Below, one piece after another: positions 1 through 8,220 of a stretch of DNA of 64,000 bases. The stretch's first letter is position 1; each line of letters opens with the position of its first letter. The notes beneath the pieces were generated by a model that saw only the letters and a list, made by a program, of their open reading frames with translations, made no database searches and had not been told where the DNA came from. The DNA is taken from positions 688,671 through 752,670 of the forward strand of contig JAUCSD010000001.1 in NCBI GenBank assembly GCA_030445245.1, written 5' to 3'. The translations under genes and the position numbers were made by a program. Source of the DNA: Candidatus Saccharimonadota bacterium. GTDB taxonomy: Bacteria > Patescibacteriota > Saccharimonadia > Saccharimonadales > Saccharimonadaceae.

Positions 1-2
1 AG

Positions 3-776
3 ATCGGCCTTGGCTATGAAGTGATCCTTGCTGCCATTACTGGTATTCCAACAGCCATCGGTATAGCCTCAAGTATTGGTTTCTTTGGTCAAAAACTCAT
101 TCCTAAGCTTGGACGCTACGCCCTTTCACTTGGTGCAGTCATCATGGCTCTTGGACTGTGGGTAACTTATTTCATTGTGAATGCAAATGGTCTACACATA
201 AGTGCATGGCAGTTTATCCCAGGACTACTGCTAACCGGTGCTGGTATGGGCCTTGTCATGGCACCAATCTTCGCTGTTACTCTTAACGACGTCGACCCTC
301 GTCATGCCGGTTCTGCATCTGGAGTATTGAGCGCCGTTCAGCAACTTGGTGGCGCAATCGGTATTGCCGTTGTTGGAGTTATCTTCTTCGGTCAGTTGAC
401 TCAGCACTCTGATATTAGCTTTACGTCAGTCGAATCAAATATTCATACTGAGCTTAGTAAAACGAATCTACCAGTTCAGGCTCACGAGACACTCTTAAAG
501 GCTGTACGTACATGCTACAACGATAGCGCAAAGCAAAAGGATTCAACTGAACGACCAGAAAGCTGTAAAACGCTTGAGTCTCAACCTCAGAACCCTGATA
601 GCCAAAAGATCAGCTCAATAATTTCCGATGGCATTAAACAAGCAAACGCTAATAACTTCATCAACGCCTTCCGCGCTGGAGTTATCTACGAGTCAATCCT
701 CGTCGGTATTACCTTTGTTCTCAGCTTCATGCTCCCTCGACGTATTCGTCAGGAAGCGCCTGGACAGAGCCACTAA
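3..776 (+). CDS. MFS drug exporter, DHA2 (EmrB/QacA-like) family, C-terminal part
   Basis: This is the carboxy-terminal part of a 14-helix-type major facilitator exporter. The reading frame is already open at the first bases of the window, so the gene starts upstream. Visible are four or five hydrophobic helices, including the glycine-rich stretch GAGMGLVMAPIF, and then NDVDPRHAGSASGVLSAVQQLGGAIG, which is typical of EmrB/QacA proton-driven multidrug antiporters. Before the last helix lies a polar extracytoplasmic loop of about 100 residues with two cysteines, which is longer than usual. The protein ends with a basic, cytoplasmic-looking tail. The substrate cannot be read from the sequence. 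A strong hairpin terminator follows directly. Confidence 0.85.
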   Translation: MGLGYEVILAAITGIPTAIGIASSIGFFGQKLIPKLGRYALSLGAVIMALGLWVTYFIVNANGLHISAWQFIPGLLLTGAGMGLVMAPIFAVTLNDVDPRHAGSASGVLSAVQQLGGAIGIAVVGVIFFGQLTQHSDISFTSVESNIHTELSKTNLPVQAHETLLKAVRTCYNDSAKQKDSTERPESCKTLESQPQNPDSQKISSIISDGIKQANANNFINAFRAGVIYESILVGITFVLSFMLPRRIRQEAPGQSH

Positions 777-793
777 TAACTAAATCCCGTTAT

Positions 794-829
794 AAAAAAT
801 AACCAGGTCGTAACGACCTGGTTATTTTT
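794..829 (+). terminator. Rho-independent terminator after the MFS gene
   Basis: An inverted repeat AACCAGGTCG / CGACCTGGTT is flanked by A-rich and T-rich runs, so it can terminate transcription from both sides. It lies between the end of the MFS gene and the convergent trhO gene. Confidence 0.85.
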
Positions 830-843
830 TATGCACCGTATAA

Positions 844-1752
844 TTAGGTACTGGCGGTTGCGCCAACTTTTGCCTGTTCTCGACAAGCGTCGGTGTGAAA
901 GAGTAGGTCAGGGTTTTGCTTACAGAATAAACAAATCAAGACAAGATCATTACAGTTCGCCCAAGCACAGTTCTCGTAATTATTTGTTTGACCACCGCAA
1001 TGACTACATGCTCCGATAACCGCTGCATGATCACTAAAATCAACCGTCATGCGATCATCAAAGACACGCAGGCTACCCTCCCAGAGTCCATCGTCTCCGT
1101 AGGCTTCACCGTACCTCACGATCCCACCATCGATCTGATAGACTTCCTTAAACCCGCGATTCTTCATAAGGCTTGAAAGAATCTCGCAGCGGATACCACC
1201 GGTACAGTAGGTGACGATCGCCTTATCTTTGAGATCATCATACTTACCACTCTCAAGTTCACGAATAAAATCCCGTGACGTGTGCGTATCGGGAACTACG
1301 GCATTCTTAAACTTGCCGATAGCCGCTTCGTGAGCATTGCGTCCATCGAAAAAGACAACTTCATCACCGCGCTCTTCAACAAGTTCATTCACTTGTTTTG
1401 GCTTTAAATGAACACCACCACCGATAACTCCAGCCTCATTAACTTGTAGCTCATCGGCTGCGTCAAATGCAACAATCTCAGGACGAACTTTAACACTCAT
1501 ACGTGGGAAGTTCTCCCGACCACCGTCACTCCACTTGAATACGATGCCTGAAAAACCAGGAAATTCCTTAGTAGCTTTAATGTAAGCCTTGAGATTATCC
1601 ATGTCGCCACCGACTGTTCCATTCAAACCATGTTTCGAGATAAGGATGCGCCCCTGTAGATTAAGACCATCGCATAATGTTTTTTGCCATAGCTTAAGTG
1701 CCGTAGGGTCGGCAATCGGTGTAAACTTATAGTAGAGAAGAATCTTCTGCAT
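844..1752 (-). CDS. trhO: tRNA uridine(34) hydroxylase TrhO (rhodanese domain, UPF0176)
   Basis: This 302-residue protein has the usual TrhO/YceA layout: an N-terminal ferredoxin-like domain, a central rhodanese domain with the catalytic-cysteine loop YCTGGIRCE, and a C-terminal cysteine-rich segment with CSHCGG, CAWANC and CLFC that probably binds a metal. The family hydroxylates U34 of some tRNAs to 5-hydroxyuridine in the cytoplasm. A TATAAT box at 1763-1768 lies only 10 nt before the ATG and no ribosome binding site is visible, so the mRNA is probably leaderless. The gene is transcribed alone, divergently from the ABC exporter pair. Confidence 0.93.
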   Translation of the reverse strand: MQKILLYYKFTPIADPTALKLWQKTLCDGLNLQGRILISKHGLNGTVGGDMDNLKAYIKATKEFPGFSGIVFKWSDGGRENFPRMSVKVRPEIVAFDAADELQVNEAGVIGGGVHLKPKQVNELVEERGDEVVFFDGRNAHEAAIGKFKNAVVPDTHTSRDFIRELESGKYDDLKDKAIVTYCTGGIRCEILSSLMKNRGFKEVYQIDGGIVRYGEAYGDDGLWEGSLRVFDDRMTVDFSDHAAVIGACSHCGGQTNNYENCAWANCNDLVLICLFCKQNPDLLFHTDACREQAKVGATAST

Positions 1753-1798
1753 AATGATATATATTATACCTTTTTATACACAAATTATCCAACTCCTC

Positions 1799-1827
1799 TT
1801 GTGTGTATGGTCGAGGGTTGCTATACT
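1799..1827 (+). promoter_or_regulatory. Promoter of the ABC exporter operon
   Basis: TTGTGT and TATACT are separated by 17 nt. The predicted start near 1834 leaves a leader of about 100 nt before the ATG at 1931. A small hairpin, GATCAC TTA GTGATC, lies just downstream at about 1840-1854. Confidence 0.6.
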
Positions 1828-1930
1828 CTAAAATACTATGATCACTTAGTGATCCTCTACCTGTCTACGTCCGGACGTGCCGAACCACTAGCAGACCATG
1901 CACTATCAATTACATTCAACAAGGAAGCTT

Positions 1931-3682
1931 ATGCAAAAACAAACTATCAAACTCCTATGGCAAACCGCCATGAAGTACCCTTTTCGTACGATATTTTCGA
2001 TCGCTGGGTCACTTACGACAACGATCGTCGGCTCGTTTGCGGGGCCGTATATTATTTCAGGGTTACTAAACCAACTACAACATGGCTCGATAACCTTAGA
2101 TGGGTCCATTCCACTTATCTTGATGTATACTGCCGCACAAGTTTACGGACAAGTTATTGGCTGGCGCGTCAATCTCTTCCTCACATGGACGATGCAGACC
2201 GCCGCACAGCGCGACCTGTACCAACGAATATTTTCTGCGCTGACCGAACAAAGCCTTACATTTCATTCAAATCGATTCGGTGGTGCACTCGTATCACAAA
2301 CGACCAAGCTGATCGGCTCGTTTGAACGGTTTTGGGATACAATTATTTTTCAGGTCGTACCATCCATTGCAAGTGTGTTAGCTGCTACGATCATTCTTAG
2401 CTTCTTCTTCTGGCAATACGCGGCGTTCCTACTTGTACTGTCAATCATCTTTGCAACCGTGGTTATTCTTGGTTCTCGCTTTATCGCAGTCTACAACCGC
2501 GAAGAAGCTCAAGCGAGTACCGCAACAAATGCATACGTAGCCGACGCAGTAACGAATGTCATGACAATCAAGTCCCATGGCCACGAGGGCAAGGAGCTTG
2601 AAGAGCTCACTCGTCGTGCCACCTTCTGGCGCTCAAAAAGTCTTATTAGTATGCGTGGCTTTCTAACGGTCAGTAGCGTCTATTCGATATTGCTAAGCAT
2701 ACTGAATGTCGGCACATTAATTGGCGCAATCTGGGCATCTGAGCACCATCTTATCTCGATTGGTACCGTTTACCTATGCCTTTCCTATACGCTTGTCGTT
2801 GGTCGCCAACTTTGGGAAATAAATGGTATCATGCGCAGTTATAACCGTGTTATAGGTGATGCGCATGACATGACTGAAATACTCAATCTTACGCCTACAG
2901 TAACTGACGTCAGTACTCAGACGCTCACCGTAAATAAGGGATCAATTCGCTTTAATAACGTTACGTTCGCACATCCTGGAAGTAACGAATCCCTTTTTGA
3001 AAAATTCTCATTAACTGTTGACGCTGGAGAACAGATCGGTCTTGTGGGGCATTCGGGTTCTGGCAAGACGACCCTTACGAAGCTATTGCTTCGTTTTACC
3101 GACATTGATGCTGGCTCTATTACCATTGATAACCAAGATATAAGTAAGGTTACGCAAGTATCTCTACGAAAGAATATTGCCTACGTACCACAAGAACCTA
3201 TGCTCTTTCATCGCAGCCTACGCGAAAATATTGCCTATGGGAAGCCCGGTGCAAGTGATAAAGAAATCCTCAAAGCAGCCAAACAAGCTAACGCATTGGA
3301 GTTTATTGACAAACTACCCGAGGGACTCGATACGATGGTTGGCGAGCGCGGCGTAAAGCTTTCGGGCGGCCAGCGTCAGCGTATTGTTATCGCACGAGCA
3401 ATTCTGAAGAACGCTCCTATCCTTTTGCTCGATGAAGCAACCTCAGCCCTCGATAGTGAAAGTGAGAAGCTTATCCAAGATGCTCTCGAAAAACTCATGA
3501 AAGGACGCACAAGTATTGTCATTGCTCACCGACTCTCTACCATCGCTAAGCTTGATCGTATCGTTGTTCTTGAAGATGGTGCAATTCGCGAGCAAGGCTC
3601 GCACAGTGAGCTGTTAAAGCATGACGGCATGTATACAAAGCTCTGGTCGCATCAATCGGGCGGATTCATGGAAGATGAGTAG
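1931..3682 (+). CDS. ABC exporter half-transporter (first of a pair)
   Basis: This is a membrane domain of about 330 residues with roughly six helices fused to a C-terminal ATPase domain. Walker A (GHSGSGKTT) lies near residue 373, the signature LSGGQRQR near 476 and Walker B (LLLDEATSALD) near 498. The ATG at 1931 is preferred over upstream in-frame codons because AAGGA precedes it at suitable spacing and the protein then begins like family members (583 residues). The gene is followed after 2 nt by a second half-transporter, so the two probably form a heterodimeric exporter in the cytoplasmic membrane. The cargo (lipid, drug or peptide) is unknown. Confidence 0.9.
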   Translation: MQKQTIKLLWQTAMKYPFRTIFSIAGSLTTTIVGSFAGPYIISGLLNQLQHGSITLDGSIPLILMYTAAQVYGQVIGWRVNLFLTWTMQTAAQRDLYQRIFSALTEQSLTFHSNRFGGALVSQTTKLIGSFERFWDTIIFQVVPSIASVLAATIILSFFFWQYAAFLLVLSIIFATVVILGSRFIAVYNREEAQASTATNAYVADAVTNVMTIKSHGHEGKELEELTRRATFWRSKSLISMRGFLTVSSVYSILLSILNVGTLIGAIWASEHHLISIGTVYLCLSYTLVVGRQLWEINGIMRSYNRVIGDAHDMTEILNLTPTVTDVSTQTLTVNKGSIRFNNVTFAHPGSNESLFEKFSLTVDAGEQIGLVGHSGSGKTTLTKLLLRFTDIDAGSITIDNQDISKVTQVSLRKNIAYVPQEPMLFHRSLRENIAYGKPGASDKEILKAAKQANALEFIDKLPEGLDTMVGERGVKLSGGQRQRIVIARAILKNAPILLLDEATSALDSESEKLIQDALEKLMKGRTSIVIAHRLSTIAKLDRIVVLEDGAIREQGSHSELLKHDGMYTKLWSHQSGGFMEDE

Positions 3683-3684
3683 GC

Positions 3685-5472
3685 ATGGCACTTCAAGTAT
3701 TTAGTCGTGCCGATTCGCAAACAGCCAGAAAGACATTGGCGATTTTTCTTCATGAAATAGTTAAAGACAAAAAGGCCCTTCTAGGTTATGGGCTGATTAT
3801 ACCGTTCAACCGCTTACTTTATATCGTAATACTACCCTTCCTGTTTAGTATTATTATCCAGTCACTTATCCTGCATCCGCACGATTGGCACTATCCGCTA
3901 CAAGTTCTAGCTATAGCTGGAGTCGTATCGATACTGTCACTCATTACCGCATACCTCGGATTTGAGAAGTTATTCACGAGCGAAGAGAAGATGCGCACTA
4001 GGCTTCTCCATCAAGCAATGGATAACTTAATGCATCACAGTGATCAGTTCTTCGCGAGCCGTAAGGTCGGATCGCTCGCTGGAGATGTTAGTACATTCAG
4101 CAGCTCAATTATGAGCTTTCTGGATATTATATTCCTGCAGGCAAGTGGCATAGTCGTCAACTTTGTAGCAAGCTTGGTCATCATAAGCATACTCTCGCCT
4201 GTTCTTTTGATACCACTCGGACTCGCAACAAGTCTCCTCGTGTGGCGTAGTATTAGGGCTGTTGCATCAAGAGGGCCGCTGCGTCATGAACGCAAGAGGC
4301 TCACATCACAACTGAGTGGTACGATCGCAGATATTATCGGTAACCTGCAGATCGTTCGTTACTTCGCGATGGGCAACCATGAGATGAAGCGAATCATACA
4401 TGATCGCTCCCAAATTGAATCAGTTGCAAAAGCTGAGATTACTATTATCCAAAGAGAAACATTTTGGCGACAGCTGACACTCTTTAGCTTTCAGATCATC
4501 ACTATGGGAGTGTGTATCTGGCTATTTACGGCTGGCAATGTCACAATTGTAGCGCTTATTTTTGCGGTAACATACCTTGGTCGCCTAACGAGTACTTTAT
4601 TTGAGATTACTCCCATCATACGCGGCATGGAGCAGGCGTTCTTGGATGCAGCCAACATTACCGACATACTTGATGAAGAGCCTGAAATACTCGATTCATC
4701 TCGCGCCAAAGAGCTTAGAGTCAAAGCCGGTGAGGTAGTTCTGAGTGATGTCTCATTCAAATATAAAGACAACATCGATACAAACGTCATTAGCAACGTC
4801 TCTCTTGTGATTAAGCCAGGACAGCGAGTCGGACTCGCCGGACTAAGTGGTGGTGGCAAAACCACACTCACGAAGCTGCTCTTACGATTCGCCGACGTCA
4901 CTAGTGGCTCCATTGCTATTGACGGCCAAAACATTTCGAAAGTATCACAAAGGAGTCTCCGTAACGCTATTGCGTATGTTCCACAGGAACCATATCTCTT
5001 TCACCGCAGCCTGCGAGAAAACATCGCCTACGGAAAGCCAACCGCTAATGATGAGGAAATTTTTAAAGCCATCAAACGTGCCAATGCCTACGAATTCATC
5101 AAGGACTTACCAAGTGGACTCGACACGATAGTTGGCGAACGCGGCGTGAAGCTTTCTGGTGGCCAACGCCAACGAATCGCTATCGCACGAGCAATACTTA
5201 AAGATGCCCCTATTCTTATTCTCGATGAAGCCACTTCAGCTCTCGACAGCGAAAGTGAGAAACTCATCCAAGATGCACTCGAAAAGCTTATGAAGGGTCG
5301 AACATCCATTGTCGTTGCCCATCGGCTAAGTACGATTGCTGGTCTCGACCGTATTGTCATACTCGATCATGGAAGTATTATCGAAGATGGATCGCACCGC
5401 ACACTGCTCGCTCAAAAGGGTATGTACGCTTCCTTATGGGCACGCCAATCTGGCGGCTTTCTAGAGGAATAG
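3685..5472 (+). CDS. ABC exporter half-transporter (second of a pair)
   Basis: This 595-residue fused membrane/ATPase protein follows the preceding gene after 2 nt, so the two are surely co-transcribed and probably translationally coupled. Walker A reads GLSGGGKTT near residue 385, the signature LSGGQRQR near 490 and Walker B LILDEATSALD near 510. Both ATPase sites therefore look consensus, unlike many heterodimeric exporters that keep one degenerate site. Its ATPase domain is far more similar to that of its partner than its membrane domain is. The two genes end in a shared bidirectional terminator facing ribosomal protein L25. Confidence 0.9.
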   Translation: MALQVFSRADSQTARKTLAIFLHEIVKDKKALLGYGLIIPFNRLLYIVILPFLFSIIIQSLILHPHDWHYPLQVLAIAGVVSILSLITAYLGFEKLFTSEEKMRTRLLHQAMDNLMHHSDQFFASRKVGSLAGDVSTFSSSIMSFLDIIFLQASGIVVNFVASLVIISILSPVLLIPLGLATSLLVWRSIRAVASRGPLRHERKRLTSQLSGTIADIIGNLQIVRYFAMGNHEMKRIIHDRSQIESVAKAEITIIQRETFWRQLTLFSFQIITMGVCIWLFTAGNVTIVALIFAVTYLGRLTSTLFEITPIIRGMEQAFLDAANITDILDEEPEILDSSRAKELRVKAGEVVLSDVSFKYKDNIDTNVISNVSLVIKPGQRVGLAGLSGGGKTTLTKLLLRFADVTSGSIAIDGQNISKVSQRSLRNAIAYVPQEPYLFHRSLRENIAYGKPTANDEEIFKAIKRANAYEFIKDLPSGLDTIVGERGVKLSGGQRQRIAIARAILKDAPILILDEATSALDSESEKLIQDALEKLMKGRTSIVVAHRLSTIAGLDRIVILDHGSIIEDGSHRTLLAQKGMYASLWARQSGGFLEE

Positions 5473-5473
5473 C

Positions 5474-5513
5474 AATAATAAAAATCGCTCCAAAAGGAGC
5501 GATTTTTATTATT
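5474..5513. terminator. Bidirectional terminator between ABC exporter and L25 genes
   Basis: A nearly perfect 18-bp inverted repeat has the core AAAAATCGCTCC / GGAGCGATTTTT and a 4-nt AAAA loop. A runs on one side and T runs on the other let it serve both convergent genes. Confidence 0.9.
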
Positions 5514-5528
5514 GCTAGCATCAACGTT

Positions 5529-6233
5529 TTATTGTTTTGGCTCGTCCTGTTTCTTGCCACCTGGCTGTGACTCTTCGGCCTGAGTTGCATCGCTATCGGC
5601 ATCACCAATAACTGCTGACTCGTCATCGGCGTCTCCACCAGCTGCATCGTTCGCTGCTTGAAGCGCGCTTGGTTCATAGACATTCGCTACAACAAGAGTC
5701 ATATCTTGATCAACGTCAGCAAATTCAACACCATGTGGAAGCTTTACGTCTTCGAGTGTTATTTTGTCTTCTGCAGTTTCAAGACCTGCAATTGATATCT
5801 CAAGAGATTCAGGTAAATTAGCTGGAATAGCTTTAACTTCAATCTTTTCGATTGCTTGTAAGACGACAAGTCCTGCTCGTTCAGCCGCACTTTCGCCGGT
5901 ACCGATCAAAACAATTGGCACTTCCGTCGTGATCATATCGTTCTTGTGAACCGTATGAAATGCTACGTGACGAATGTGGTGCTTAACTGGGTCAATATCA
6001 ATATCCTTGATAATCGCCAGCGTCTTTTTTGTACCAATCGTGATGTGTACTGGTGTGTGCTTACCAGCTGCTCGAGCAACCTTCGTTGTCTCTACAGTGG
6101 GTGACTGCGTCGCCTGAGGTTCATCATGACCACCGTATACTACGCTTGGAATAAATCCATCTCGAAGCAGCTGAGCTGCCTTTTTTCCGCCAACTTGAGC
6201 TCTTTCGCTCAGTTTCAATGAAATTTCGTTCAT
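5529..6233 (-). CDS. rplY: 50S ribosomal protein L25/CTC
   Basis: This 234-residue protein is of the long CTC type: an N-terminal 5S-rRNA-binding L25 domain (MNEISLKLSERAQVGGKKAAQLLRDG region, then VVYGG), a C-terminal TL5-like beta domain (around residues 100-180), and an acidic, low-complexity tail rich in D, E and A. The family binds 5S rRNA in the large ribosomal subunit. The start is supported by GGAGG about 6 nt upstream. A TATAAT box at about 6258 gives a short leader of roughly 20 nt. Confidence 0.93.
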   Translation of the reverse strand: MNEISLKLSERAQVGGKKAAQLLRDGFIPSVVYGGHDEPQATQSPTVETTKVARAAGKHTPVHITIGTKKTLAIIKDIDIDPVKHHIRHVAFHTVHKNDMITTEVPIVLIGTGESAAERAGLVVLQAIEKIEVKAIPANLPESLEISIAGLETAEDKITLEDVKLPHGVEFADVDQDMTLVVANVYEPSALQAANDAAGGDADDESAVIGDADSDATQAEESQPGGKKQDEPKQ

Positions 6234-6296
6234 AATCCTCCTATCAGAATATATCTATTATACCATTTCTACCCTGTATGCTAAAATAAGACAGAT

Positions 6297-6980
6297 ATGA
6301 TACCTGGATTTGATCTTATGACATTTGCCTCGACGACCGGATCTTGGGTGGTTCTCCTTGTTATTGCTCTGATCATTTTTGCCGAATCTGGCTTGCTTAT
6401 TGGCTTCTTTCTACCCGGTGATACATTACTATTTACCGCGGGTTTCCTCGTTAATGTCGGTAAGTTGCACGTAGATATCCATCTTGTTGTTCTTGTTGTT
6501 TTCCTAGCGGCTGTTCTCGGTGATGGGGTTGGATACCTATTTGGTAAACGGGTTGGCCGAAGACTCTTTAACCGTCCGAATTCACGCCTTCTTAAACAAG
6601 AAAACATCCAAAGAGCTGAAGACTTCTACGAAAAACATGGTGCCATTACCGTCATCATCGCCCGTTTCATTCCTGTCATTCGAACCTTTGCTCCAATCGT
6701 TGCGGGTGTTGGCAAAATGAGCTACCGCACATTTCTTACGTACAACGTTATTGGCGCGCTGTTATGGGCTGGTGGAGTTACCTACGCTGGTTTTTATATA
6801 GGGGAGATGCTCCATAAAATTGGTATTAACATCGATACCATTCTCCTACCTGTCATGGGTATCATTGTAGTTATCACCTTTCTTTCTCCTGCAATTCACG
6901 CGCTTAGCAGCAAAGACAAGCGTGCTGCAATTTGGAATAGTTCGAAAAGACAAATTCGCGTCCTTTTGAAACGAAAATAG
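6297..6980 (+). CDS. DedA-family membrane protein
   Basis: This 227-residue polytopic protein shows the DedA/SNARE-associated signature: FAESGLLIGFFLPGDTLLFTAGF near the N-terminus, then GDGVGYLFGKRVGRR, and the conserved arginine segment ARFIPVIRTFAPIVAGVGKMSYRTF. Four or more hydrophobic segments follow. DedA proteins are undecaprenyl-phosphate or phospholipid flippase-type transporters of the cytoplasmic membrane; which lipid is moved here is unknown. TAAAAT lies about 9 nt before the ATG, so the transcript may be leaderless. Confidence 0.9.
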   Translation: MIPGFDLMTFASTTGSWVVLLVIALIIFAESGLLIGFFLPGDTLLFTAGFLVNVGKLHVDIHLVVLVVFLAAVLGDGVGYLFGKRVGRRLFNRPNSRLLKQENIQRAEDFYEKHGAITVIIARFIPVIRTFAPIVAGVGKMSYRTFLTYNVIGALLWAGGVTYAGFYIGEMLHKIGINIDTILLPVMGIIVVITFLSPAIHALSSKDKRAAIWNSSKRQIRVLLKRK

Positions 6981-7031
6981 ATCTTAGACGCCTATGTTCG
7001 AGTCCGCTAGCCCCTGCTATAGTACTTATGT

Positions 7032-7066
7032 TAAAAAGACTTCCATTGAGGGGGGCTTTTTTGTTT
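7032..7066 (+). terminator. Weak terminator after the DedA gene
   Basis: AAAAAG..CTTCC pairs imperfectly with GGGGGG..CTTTTTT and ends in a T run. It overlaps the -35 region of the next gene's promoter. Confidence 0.5.
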
Positions 7067-7074
7067 GCTATAAT
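7046..7074 (+). promoter_or_regulatory. Promoter giving a leaderless mRNA for the 2H phosphoesterase gene
   Basis: TTGAGG, a 17-nt spacer and TATAAT (7069-7074) are followed after 10 nt by the ATG at 7085. The expected start of transcription falls within about 4 nt of the ATG. Confidence 0.65.
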
Positions 7075-7084
7075 ACCAACTACT

Positions 7085-7609
7085 ATGGTGAATTTACTTA
7101 TCAGCTATCCTACTATCGAAACTGCAGACTTCGAATGGATTCAAGGTATTCGTAAAGAACATGATCCTCGTTATTACTCAGTTGTTAGACCTCATATCAC
7201 CCTTGTTTTTGGTACCAACAAATTAGACCAGCGAGAGCTATTTGAACATGCTCAAAGAAAATTAGAAAATTTTCCAAAAATAGCCGTTAAGTTTGATTCA
7301 GCGCGAGTCGTTGAAGATGATTCAAAAAAATTCTTTCATACGTTTCTGGTTCCATCAGAAGGCTACGATGAAATTAATAAGCTACATGACCTACTCTACG
7401 AAGATAGTATGGCGAGTGAACTGCGATTAGACATTCCTTTTATTCCGCACATTGGCATCGGGACGAGTGTTAACGAACAAGACATGAGCTCACTTGCAAA
7501 ACAAATAAATGAGGGGAAGAGAACAATTCATGGGCTCCTCGATATCGTCACATCAGTTCAATTTGATGGTACTGAAGTCGAGGATTTAGATAAAATATCC
7601 CTGTCGTAA
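7085..7609 (+). CDS. 2H phosphoesterase / 2'-5' RNA ligase-like protein
   Basis: This 174-residue protein has the paired histidine motifs of the 2H phosphoesterase superfamily: HITLVFG near residue 38 and HIGIGT near 125, spaced as in LigT/CPDase-like enzymes. Such enzymes open or form 2'-5' or cyclic phosphodiester bonds in RNA or nucleotides; the substrate here is unknown. The ATG at 7085 is chosen because a promoter sits immediately in front of it and an upstream in-frame ATG lies before that promoter. A clear terminator follows at 7648-7678. Confidence 0.8.
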   Translation: MVNLLISYPTIETADFEWIQGIRKEHDPRYYSVVRPHITLVFGTNKLDQRELFEHAQRKLENFPKIAVKFDSARVVEDDSKKFFHTFLVPSEGYDEINKLHDLLYEDSMASELRLDIPFIPHIGIGTSVNEQDMSSLAKQINEGKRTIHGLLDIVTSVQFDGTEVEDLDKISLS

Positions 7610-7647
7610 ATTCGAAGTGCATCCACCAGTGCTGCCAAGTTGAGTCG

Positions 7648-7678
7648 CAAAAAGCCATCGTTTCGGATGGCTTTTTCT
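7648..7678 (+). terminator. Terminator after the 2H phosphoesterase gene
   Basis: AGCCATC pairs with GATGGCT around a 6-nt loop and is followed by TTTTT. Confidence 0.85.
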
Positions 7679-7683
7679 ATACT

Positions 7684-7725
7684 TCAAAAAATATATGACC
7701 TCGAAGCGAGTCGCTTCGAGGTCAT
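7684..7725 (-). terminator. Terminator of the small GC-rich membrane protein gene
   Basis: A perfect 15-bp inverted repeat (ATGACCTCGAAGCGA and its complement) has a single central base. On the minus strand a T-rich run follows it, 27 nt after the stop codon at 7753. Confidence 0.8.
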
Positions 7726-7752
7726 GAGCCTGTAGTGTATCGTGCTCTGTGT

Positions 7753-7926
7753 CTACTCACCCTTAGAGAGGGCGGCAAGCACAAGCAGGATCAGACCCAC
7801 GGTAAGAATTGCTGTCATCCAGCCGATGAAGAACGGCGTAGCCGTGCCCATGATGCGAACGGGCACCAGTGGGCCGAGTGCCGCTCCGACAAGCCCAGCA
7901 CCGAGAGTCGCAAGGTTCTTTCTCAC
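7753..7926 (-). CDS. Small membrane protein, two helices, GC-rich islet
   Basis: This 57-residue hydrophobic protein starts at a GTG preceded by AAGGAG at 6-nt spacing. It shows two probable membrane helices (around LGAGLVGAALGPLVPV and FFIGWMTAILTVGLILLVLAAL) and a short basic N-terminus. I do not recognise the family. Base use is markedly G+C rich compared with the genes around it. It also has its own promoter (8023-8051), a leader of about 90 nt and its own terminator, so it is a self-contained unit. Architecture and codon use suggest horizontal acquisition, perhaps from an actinobacterium. Confidence 0.6.
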   Translation of the reverse strand: MRKNLATLGAGLVGAALGPLVPVRIMGTATPFFIGWMTAILTVGLILLVLAALSKGE

Positions 7927-8022
7927 AACGTTCTCCTTCAACAAGGAACGCCTAAGCCAAGGCAACGGGTTCTACCTACTGCAGGCGAACAGTGTGACGA
8001 TGAACTGAATTCATCGGTTGTT

Positions 8023-8051
8023 ACATTAGTATTTATTAACATATTTGTCAA
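8023..8051 (-). promoter_or_regulatory. Promoter of the small GC-rich membrane protein gene
   Basis: On the minus strand TTGACA and TAATGT are separated by 17 nt. The stretch between this promoter and the end of uvrA (8052-8220) contains no gene with a recognisable start. Confidence 0.65.
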
Positions 8052-8220
8052 TGATGAGGAGTCACGATCCTTAGATCAGCTTTCCAGCGGAATAGAGACT
8101 TCTTATATTTATTTACTAAGCGTTGCGACGTCAAATACAAGTGATAAAGGCAATACAACGGTGAGCGTAAGTGCAAGTAAGAATATTATACCGGTAATCT
8201 TTTCAATCGTAGGAATGATG

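Noticed and set aside
1801-2325. A 174-codon plus-strand frame overlapping the start of the first ABC gene
   Set aside because: It overlaps the well-supported transporter in another frame, begins inside the promoter region and has no domain-like sequence.
8090-8220. A hydrophobic minus-strand frame after uvrA (IFLLALTLTVVLPLSLVF)
   Set aside because: No ATG, GTG or TTG start is available in frame with a ribosome site; possibly a remnant or chance.
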